A DNA stretch of 64,000 nucleotides from Chrysomallon squamiferum (lineage: Eukaryota; Mollusca; Gastropoda; Neomphalida; Peltospiridae), in contig CM022678.1 in NCBI GenBank assembly GCA_012295275.1, forward strand, positions 10,237,466 through 10,301,465. Direction: 5' to 3'. Both the position numbers and the translations under genes were made by a program. The notes below the pieces were generated by a model, which was not told where the DNA came from, did not search any database, and saw nothing but the letters and a program-made list of their open reading frames with translations. Numbering within the stretch: the first letter of the stretch is position 1; the number at the start of each line of letters is the position of its first letter. This document shows, one piece after another, positions 35,613 to 64,000 of the stretch.

Positions 35613-36922
35613 CTCTCCCAAAAAAGAAACGCAAAATGGTTGATTTCTTAGATAACTATTGTAAACTGACACATATCGAAACACATTTACCAAAAAGCAG
35701 GTAACACAAAATAAAGGCTATGGTCGTGTTTATTAGCCAAAACGTTCCCGCATGCAAACCACGTTACCAGTGCATGTGCACACTATATAAAAATACAATA
35801 TAAAAAGGCAAGGTTTTCGAATACTTATGTTCGTTATTGTTGTTCTGACCGAACATCAAACAAATGCCACGACTGAGTGAACCGCAACGAAACAACGCCA
35901 TCGGCTGTTTACAAGCTGGCGAATCCTTCTCGGCCGTAGCCCGGGTGTTCCATGTATCCCCAAGCACCATCTTGAGATTGTGGTATCGATTCCAGCAACA
36001 CCAAACAACACGTGACCGTCCCAGATCAGGTAGACCACGTGTAATCAATCACCAGGACCCAGGACCGCTACATTCGGGTACTTCATCTGTGGGAAAGAAC
36101 CACCATGGCAACCTCTACTGCTTCAGCAATACCAGGTCTGCGTAGAATATCTGCTCAGACAGTGCTCAAGTGCTCAAGTGCCTGGTGTCAGTTACGATGA
36201 AGAACTGTCTGGTTTAGTGACGAGGCTCGATTTCTGCTTCGTCGAGCTGATGGAAGATGTCGAGTTTACAGACGTCGTGGTGAACGTTTTACTGCAAACT
36301 GCATACAGGAATCGGACAGATTTGGCAGTGGTATCGTGTAAGCAGCAATCTCATACACTGGCAGGACCAACCTGGTTCACATCCAAGGCAACTTAACGGC
36401 ACAGATGAAATTTTGCAGCCACATGTCGCTTATATGAATAATGGTAACGTTGTAATCCAGCACGACAATGTGAGACCACATACAGCCAGACTCAAAGAAG
36501 CGTACCTACACAACAATAGCATTCAGATCCTGTCATGACCCTCATAATCTCCGGATTTGAACCTTATAGAGCATTTATGGGACGATTTGGATAAACGACT
36601 GAGGCAGCATCAACCACAGCCACAGAATCGTGCTCAGTTGGCATTATTACTACACACAGAGTGGGCCACCATTCCACAAGGTATAATTCATAATGTCATT
36701 ACTGCCATGGGAAGGAGATGTCAGGCAGTTCTGGAGAACATAAGATATCGATATTATACTGTTATAACCTTGAACTTTAACCTTTTCAATGTAATACCAT
36801 CAGTATTAATGAACTGCGAAAGTGTGTGTAAAATGTGAACATTCTGCTGCTTTCTGTTGATCCATTAGATAGATATTCCCAATGTCAATAAAATCTACTT
36901 TTGCGTTTCTTTTTTGTTGGAG
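35613..36922 (+). mobile_element. Tc1/mariner element with TIRs and TA duplication
   Basis: About 1.31 kb. Left end CTCTCCCAAAAAAGAAACGC and right end, reversed, CTCCAACAAAAAAGAAACGC form imperfect terminal inverted repeats, each flanked by TA (35611-35612, 36923-36924). Size, TIRs and target site are those of the Tc1/mariner superfamily. It sits between the repeat-rich flank and the conserved upstream block of receptor gene 2. Confidence 0.9.
35864..36838 (+). pseudogene. Tc1-like DD34E transposase, broken
   Basis: Starts MPRLSEPQRNNAIGCLQAGE with helix-turn-helix and GRPR region. The frame shifts near 36070, and part of the centre is missing before WFSDEARFLLRR (about 36205). The first Asp (FSDE), second Asp (QHDN, about 36453) and Glu (IEH) are present; Asp to Glu spacing is 34 residues, so DD34E. 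Two in-frame stops lie in between (S-stop-PS-stop-SPDL). Inactive. Confidence 0.88.
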
Positions 36923-36989
36923 TATATATATACACACATGCTCACTTACATGTACACACAAATAATTGCTTTACTTTACAATATATACT

Positions 36990-37296
36990 ATGAACAGAGC
37001 GATATCCATGTCGGTCCGAGTGATGTCAGATGAAACCAAAAAAAACAAAATAAAAAAAAAAATTAAAAAAAGACCAGAGGTGTTTTCACGCATGGTGTAT
37101 GTTTCATAATGTCGAAGCGGCCTAATATTCCTGTCGTTATAATTCGTAGCATTGCTTAACTCTACCAGGTTTCTTCCTGGTCTGACAAAGAGGTAAACAG
37201 TCACGTGTGATATTTTATCGTTGTGAAAAGCAATCTAGTTCATTTGACCAAGTGCGCTTCTTTATCTAAACATATAGTTTAGATTATCGAGTCAAG
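36990..37296 (+). promoter_or_regulatory. Conserved upstream block of receptor gene 2
   Basis: Shares TATGTTTCATAATGTCGAAG, GGTTTCTTCCTGGTC, CAGTCACGTGTGATATT and GCGCTTCTTTATCTAAA with gene 1 upstream (minus strand, 9269-10080) and with the relic at 52490-52693. Position just before the signal peptide ATG suggests promoter and 5' UTR; no confident TATA box. Confidence 0.5.
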
Positions 37297-49301
<12,005 letters not shown>

Positions 49302-50049
49302 AGGATAATTCGTAAACATCACTCATTTATTTTTCAAGTTAACTACGTACAAATAGAAATCATAGTTATTACCTGCTGCATTAAACAAATTGATTATTGT
49401 TTTGTTTTTTCACGCTAAATCACATACTTTTTTATGTAGCCATTTGATATAAACGGCTTTGAATGTATATATTAATATAGCAATTTAAATAAATACCTAA
49501 AGTTATTATAATTATAACATAGGAGACACATATATTTTCTTTTTGCAAGTATTGGTTTACACAACATTCGTAATTAATTATAGTCTTGTGTGGATAAATA
49601 TATACTATATAAACCTGTACCCAATATACTATCTGTGATATAATCAAGGACTCAGTTATGATATGGTTATGGGAAGATAATATTTATGATATATTAAACA
49701 AGTTTACATTTATTTTTAACGTTTGACTGAATAGATAACTACACATGAATATTTTGTTAAAGACGGTTATAACAAGCAAATAGTTTCATAATGATGTACA
49801 TGGAGAAGAAACCTCGGTCGCCTCCCTCATAGGTTACACTTTTTTATAATTGGCAGCAAGGCTTATTTTATATCAACTGTTTTTCTTGTTAAATCAGTCA
49901 TTTGCTCTGCCTGGATCTTGATGTAGCTTTCTGTGACAGCAGTAAAGATCAGTAATACAATGTGTGAGAGCTAAGACCGACGCTCTAACCACTGGACTAC
50001 ATACATCTTTTTGAGACGTTACAAAATAGAATTATGCTTGTAAATAGTG

Positions 50050-50144
<95 letters not shown>

Positions 50145-50640
50145 AGTTTGTTTATATTACATGGCCTGTATTAATCAGATTGTTTCTAATTATTTTTCTG
50201 TGTTGTGGAATTTTGTTATAAGGAATTAACAATTTATAATAAATCATAAGCTTGAGACAAATTGGTCTTTTCTTCTTCTTCTTCTACAATTTAAAAAAAA
50301 AAAAGTCATATGGCTTAGTAAATTTTTGTAATAATTTTATTAATAATCTTTATTTGATATCCTAACAATTTTTCGGTGTGTTTATAAACGTATATATTAT
50401 TTGGAAAAAAGCAGAAAACCAAAAAAAGCAGAAATTTAAAAATCTGAATAACTTTATATCTGACGTCTGTTAGAAGCTAATAAGGAATTAGAATTTATAA
50501 AATTTGAACATTGCCCATTCAGTATGGTACCTGTGATGCCTAAATATTAGATTTCTTTAATATTCCTAAACATTTTGTGACTTAAGCAAATATTAGCAAT
50601 AGAGATTAGTAATTTTCTCTCTACTTAACCAAAAACGTTT
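49302..50640 (+). repeat. 3' flank of gene 2, duplicated after gene 3
   Basis: Highly similar to 62046-63250: shared GGCTTTGAATGTATATATTA, AAAGACGGTTATAACAAGCA and TAATAAATCATAAGCTTGAG. Probably 3' UTR plus downstream sequence. Includes (GT)n at 50048-50141. Confidence 0.7.
49965..50008 (-). repeat. tRNA-related SINE remnant
   Basis: Minus strand reads TGTAGTCCAGTGGTTAGAGC then GTCGGTCTTAGCTC, like the 5' half (box A and D-loop region) of tRNA-derived SINEs. No box B or folded tRNA. Also at 62682-62724 in the duplicated flank. Confidence 0.45.
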
Positions 50641-50909
50641 TGCAAGTTTTCGTAAATGACTGTTGCTTGCATGTAAATTAAGATAAAGTGATAAAGCTTG
50701 GTAATACGTTAGTTGCGTATGTCCTGCAATTTGGGGTATTGAAAATAGCGCAATTTGTCATATCGCACGCCGCACTGTATACTGCACGTGCAAACGCGGT
50801 GCTCTCGAGCTGTCGCAGAAGCACGTGCAATACAGATGTATTGAAATCACATTTTGATGCACTTAACCAACACTACTCAAAAACAAAAGGAAGAATTTAC
50901 ACTGTTATA

Positions 50910-51059
50910 ATGGGTCGCCGTGCAGGCTTAACTCAAGATCAACGTCATCAAGCAATATGACGACTTAACAATGTCGCTCAGTACTTTCGTGTTCATGACG
51001 ATACATACCACGACTCCGACAACGAGCACATCAAAACCAGCAAGTGGGAGATCGATTAA
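50910..51059 (+). mobile_element. Tc1-like transposase N-terminal remnant
   Basis: MGRRAGLTQDQRHQAI-stop-RLNNVAQYFRVH: the first helix-turn-helix region of a Tc1-like transposase with one in-frame stop. No DDE part and no terminal repeats recognised. The upstream open frame from 50688 is probably chance. Confidence 0.5.
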
Positions 51060-51079
51060 TATATCTAACTATCTATCTA

Positions 51080-51124
<45 letters not shown>

Positions 51125-51500
51125 CATACACACACACACATATATAATGATATAAAATGATATTTCATGCACATGATACAACAGTGGAAATTTCTTATTT
51201 CTCGGAAACCTATGACTCTAATACTGGAGAAAAAATATAACACAGAAAGTGCTGAAATGTACTGAGTAATACATGCATGAATTGAAAATCCTCATATTCA
51301 AGCTCATTCACCGATTCATAGAATTACGAAGAAAACCTTGTTACTTTTATTTTTAGCTGAATGCGGGACGTGCTATATTATAATACAGATATATAATCAA
51401 GCTCAGTAAAGCATACAAACAGGAAGAAACGTGACTTCAGAAGGTTAAGTCGTTTCTCCCGATGTATGATGTGTGTGTATATGTGTGTGTGTGTTTATAT

Positions 51501-52037
51501 ATCAGATAAACCTTTCTATAAATGAAAATTCGAGTCACACAAAAATGGGAATTTCACCGCAAAAGTATATTATGTACGTCCAATATTACTTAAATATATA
51601 TATGTAGTATGTATGTATGTATGTATGTATGTATGTATGTATGTATGTATGTATGTATGTATGCATGTATGTATGTATGTATGTACGTATGTATGTACTT
51701 ATATGTTACACAGGAGTTTGTCCTGATGAAAACACTATATATATTGTATAAGAATAAACCTATTTGAAGTAAAACAAATTCATTAAAAGTAGTTTAATTT
51801 ACAATATATATATATATATATACATACATATATATATATATAGTGTTTTCATCAGAACAAACACCTGTGTAACATAAACATACATACATACATACATACA
51901 CACATACATACATATATACATACATACATACTACATATATATATTTAAGTCAGTATTGGATGTACATAATATACTTTTGCGGTGACATTCCCATTTTTGT
52001 GTGAGTCGAAATTTCATTTATAAAAAAGTTTATATGA
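51501..52037. repeat. Large imperfect palindrome
   Basis: Left arm 51501-51751 and right arm 51830-52037 are reverse complements with internal (ATGT)n/(CATA)n tracts. Examples: CACAAAAATGGGAATTTCAC (left) against GTGACATTCCCATTTTTGTG (right), and CCTGATGAAAACACTATATA against TATATAGTGTTTTCATCAG. Loop of about 80 bp. Confidence 0.8.
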
Positions 52038-52197
52038 TCATAAAAATTATACTCGTCTTACAAGATAGAGACTGTAACAGAAATATGATACATTAATGTT
52101 TTCTTTTTCAAGCTCTGTAAAACATGGAAACTTCAGAAGGTTATTGTTCTCTGATGCACACACACACATATATATCGACATATATATAAATACATAC

Positions 52198-52249
<52 letters not shown>

Positions 52250-52309
52250 GAATGTATACATACACATACATACACTCACACAAATGCACACATAAATGTA
52301 TATCCCAAC

Positions 52310-52312
<3 letters not shown>

Positions 52313-52387
<75 letters not shown>
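52313..52387. repeat. (CT)n microsatellite
   Basis: About 75 bp in the region upstream of the receptor relic; a related tract is upstream of gene 2 (35182-35286). Confidence 0.95.
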
Positions 52388-52390
<3 letters not shown>

Positions 52391-52693
52391 ATATTATATA
52401 TCAGTGTATTTATATAATGTAAAAACAGATCGAAAATGCTACTGAAGTCCTTTCTATTGACAGCTACTATTGTACAGCATATCGTATGTTTTCTCGCATT
52501 CTGTATGTTTTATAATGTCGAAGCGACCTAATAATTCTTTCGTTATTTTTCATGACATTACTTAATTCGATCACGTTTTTTACCGGTCCAACGATTATGT
52601 CAAGAGTCACGTGTGATATTTCATCCTTGTTAAAAACACAGCACTTTCTTTCACATGGTGCGCTTTTTTATCTAAATATACAGTTTAGTCAAG

Positions 52694-53695
<1,002 letters not shown>

Positions 53696-53699
53696 GAGT

Positions 53700-54390
53700 G
53701 AGTTGTTTTCCTTCACACAGAAATTATTTGTGTGCCTCTCCTTTTACCTGTGCGTATGTGCGTGTATTCGTGTAGAGAAGAAGGAGAAAAAAGAAAAATC
53801 AGGGAGCACAGTTTGTCATAGACGATTCGTAACATATAAACACACACACAGACACACAGAAACAGAAACACACACACAACCATATGTATCCACCTATATA
53901 TAAGGGAAGTGTATCTATATTGAACCTCTGGCATTTCTCAGGTTCTGATTGTTTGAAAGGTGATTTGCCACAACGGTCGACATCGTTTATTTTGCGATAT
54001 TAAAGGTAGCGGAAGGTCAATCCTCGCGAAAAAGGTGAGGAAAATCGGCTCTCGCCCATTTAATTCTAACTTTTTGCTATCTTTGTAAGTTGAATATAAG
54101 TGTACCTACAGGAAATTCACGCCGGGTCCGGAAGATTACATGCTGATTTAATAACTGACAGAGTTCAGCATAAGTCTCTGGGGCCCTGAACTGAACCTTG
54201 GTCCATGAAACTTGGAGCTTGTAAGTGAAACTTTTCTTCTTTTATTTTACGAGGGTCTTAGGGCATCTAACATCTATCAACTAGACTGATGATCTTCGTT
54301 AATTACATCTGGACTGAGCAATGAAGGTAAGAAGTTAGGGGTTCCCCTATTTATAGACTGAGAGACAGAGAGCGCTGAGATCATCAGCAA
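53700..54390. other. Non-coding stretch before gene 3
   Basis: No gene seen. (CA)n at 53840-53880, then a more GC-rich segment (53940-54330) with no recognised feature; could be an old insertion. Confidence 0.4.
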
Positions 54391-54734
54391 TTAATAAATA
54401 CTGCAAAGAGCAAAACGAGAACTGAGTTTGACACTGACTGGGTTATGATATAGGATTACAGAGGAACAGTGATTATAAACTGCGTGTTAAGCTGATTCTC
54501 TGTGAAGCGGGTTATCATGTTTATGTACAAAAGAGCTCCACGTTTTACTACACGCAGGTTCTGCTCTGTTTAGTACATCAAACGAGTTGATGTCAGTGGC
54601 GAATCGTTTTCTTGTGTAGTGTTAAATAATCTGATACTGTCACGTGACAGTGATTGTATTCTGCATGGTACGTACTTTTATGTTTCTTTAGCGAGCAGAG
54701 GTTCGGAACACTTCCTTGTGAGAACTGATTTAAA
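54391..54734 (+). promoter_or_regulatory. Upstream region of gene 3
   Basis: The stretch 54395-54541 recurs at 63826-64000 (shared GATATAGGATTACAGAG, AAACTGCGTGTTAAGC, TACAAAAGAGCTCCAC). It differs from the upstream block of genes 1 and 2. Promoter role inferred from position only. Confidence 0.45.
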
Positions 54735-62045
<7,311 letters not shown>

Positions 62046-63270
62046 TTTGTAAACATCTCTCATATATTTCTCAAGTTAACTACGTACAACTAGAAATCAC
62101 AGTTATGACCTCCAACATCAGACAAACGGATTTTTTTCTCTCTCCCTAAATCACATATTTGTTTCTATAGTCATTTGAAATTAACGGCTTTGAATGTATA
62201 TATTAATTTAGCAATTTAAATAAGTAACTAAATTTATATTTGTGCTTAAACTTCTGTAATAATTATAACGTAGGAGACACATATAATTTTCCTTTTGCAA
62301 CATTAGTAATTACCTATAGGCCTGTGTGGATAAATATATACTATATAAACCTGTACCCTATATACTATCTGTGATATAATCAAGGACTCAGTTATGATAT
62401 GCTTATGGGAAGATAATATTTACACTTATTTTTAAAGTTTGACTGAATAGATGACTACACATGAATATTTTGTTAAAGACGGTTATAACAAGCAAATAGT
62501 TTCATAATGATGTACATGGAGAAGAAACCTCGGTCGCCTCCCTCATAGGTTACACTTTTTTTATAATTGGCAGCAAGGCTTATTTTATATCAACTGTTTT
62601 TCTTGATAAATCAGTCATGAGCTCTGCCTGGAACTTGATATAGCTTTCTGTGACATCAGTAAAGATCAGTAAGACAATGCGTGAGAGCTAAGACCGACGC
62701 TCTAACCACTGGACTACATACATATTTTTGAGACGTTACAAAATAGAATTATGCTTATACAATAGTGTGTGTGTGTGCGTGTGTGTGTGCGTGTCTTGAG
62801 TTTGTTTACATTACATGGCCTGTATTATTCAGAAGCCGTTATTAATCAGACTGTTTCTAATTATTTTTCTGTGTTGTGGAATTTTCTTTAAAGGAATTAA
62901 CAATTTATAATAAATCATAAGCTTGAGACAAATTGGTCTTTTCTTCTTCTTCTGCAATTTAGTAAATTTTGCTAATAATTTTAATAATCATCTTTATTTG
63001 ATATCCTAACAATTTTTCGGTGTGTCTATAAATGTATATATTATTTGGAAAAAAAGAAGAGGAAAAAATCAGGTATAAAAATATCTGTGTAACTTTATAT
63101 CTGACGTCTGTTAGAAGCTAATAAAGCATTAGAATTTATAAAATTTGAACATTACCCACTCAGTATGGTACCCGTGATGCCTAAATATTACATTTCTTTA
63201 GTATTTCTAAACATTTTGTGACTTAAGCAAATATTAGCAATAGAGATCAGTCATTTTCTATTATAGCTAA
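62046..63270 (+). repeat. 3' flank of gene 3, copy of the gene 2 flank
   Basis: Collinear with 49302-50640, including the tRNA-like SINE remnant (62682-62724, minus strand) and a shorter (GT)n. Shows that genes 2 and 3 were duplicated together with their downstream DNA. Confidence 0.7.
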
Positions 63271-63734
63271 TTATGATGACTGATGAGAAATAACGTTGGT
63301 CTTCAGAGTTACCCGTTACTTGTGTTAATTTGCGCATCGTGGCACAATGACTGATAAAGTAATAATGTTTTAAGATTATTGCAAAGTTTCAGTTGTGTCA
63401 TAAAGGCTGACAAAACATTTAACTTAGCACATTGTTCCACTAAAAACGATCACTGTGACATCACACTTCTGGAAATGCGAGCGATTTTCTCAAGAGGCAT
63501 AGATTTCGTCAACGATAACACCTTTAACTTTCAAGTGAAAGAAGAAGAACAACAACAACAACAAAAATGTTATAGATATTTCTAGCTGACTACTGATAGT
63601 AAAATTTGGGAGTGTACTTTGCCATAGAAGATTCGTAACACAAACATACATATTTATCTACTTTTCTACTTATGTATCTATCCATCCATCCATCCATCTA
63701 TCTATCTATCTATCTAAAGAAAGCATATGAGATG

Positions 63735-63814
<80 letters not shown>

Positions 63815-63825
63815 TAATCATCAAT
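63271..63825. other. Non-coding stretch
   Basis: No gene supported. A 68-aa open frame (63379-63585) has no recognisable domain. (TATC)n at 63675-63715, (AT)n at 63738-63770 and (GA)n at 63771-63810. Confidence 0.5.
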
Positions 63826-64000
63826 TAAATAATACTGCACCTTCCGACAAAGAGTAAATCGAGAATTGAGTTTGATAAAACAGTCTGTGAACACTGACTA
63901 GACTGGGATATAGGATTACAGAGAACACTCACATGACAAACTGCGTGTTAAGCCGGCTCTCTATGCATCGCTATTAGGTTTATTTACAAAAGAGCTCCAC
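63826..64000 (+). promoter_or_regulatory. Upstream region of a probable fourth receptor gene
   Basis: Matches 54395-54541, the upstream region of gene 3. In gene 3 the ATG lies 194 nt after the point matching the window end, so a start codon is expected about 0.2 kb beyond position 64000. Confidence 0.5.

Noticed and set aside
49965-50008. A functional tRNA gene
   Set aside because: Only a box A-like half is present, with no box B or cloverleaf; treated as a SINE remnant.
50688-50909. N-terminal part of the 90-aa open frame before MGRRAGLTQ
   Set aside because: Only the last 17 residues look like a transposase; the upstream part has no similarity I recognise and is probably read-through.

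Overview
The window looks like invertebrate nuclear DNA, most plausibly from a mollusc, though the species cannot be fixed from sequence alone. It is AT-rich and has split genes with GT/AG introns. It carries very long (CT)n/(GA)n, (AT)n, (ATGT)n and TAG/ACT-type microsatellites, plus remnants of Tc1/mariner and hAT transposons. The coding content is of two kinds: CUB-plus-immunoglobulin transmembrane receptors, and BIR-domain (IAP-like) proteins.

Layout. 46-9268 (minus): receptor gene 1 (signal peptide, CUB, three Ig-type exons, TM, tyrosine-rich tail), with a frameshift in its membrane-proximal Ig exon. 11562-17730 and 18892-26005 (plus): two tandem copies of a unit made of an hAT fragment, a broken receptor 3' piece, a promoter-like block, a 37-bp minisatellite and an intact 344-aa BIR-BIR-UBA-like gene. 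26174-30945: tandem and mosaic repeats. 30950-33730: a third, truncated unit whose BIR gene is frameshifted. 35613-36922: a dead Tc1/mariner element with TIRs and TA duplications. 37297-49301 (plus): receptor gene 2 (CUB, five Ig-type exons, TM, alternative long tyrosine tail or short tail), with a dead hAT element in intron 1. 51501-52037: a large palindrome. 52694-53695: relic of a receptor 5' end. 54735-62045 (plus): receptor gene 3 (CUB, five Ig-type exons, TM, short tail only). The last 175 bases resemble the upstream region of gene 3, so another copy probably starts just outside the window.

I assembled the receptor models by hand from splice sites, phases and comparison of the copies. 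Coding lengths are multiples of three: gene 2 long form 2307 nt, gene 2 short form 1953 nt, gene 3 1959 nt. All Ig and TM exons are phase 1-1, so whole domains can be lost or gained without breaking frame, as seen in gene 1.

How the genes may work together is inference. The locus looks like an expanding family of cell-surface receptors with signalling (tyrosine motif) and non-signalling (short tail) forms, interleaved with duplicated IAP-like genes. The two intact IAP copies share STAT-like, AP-1-like and TATA motifs upstream. This would fit an immune or stress-response locus; expression evidence is not available here.
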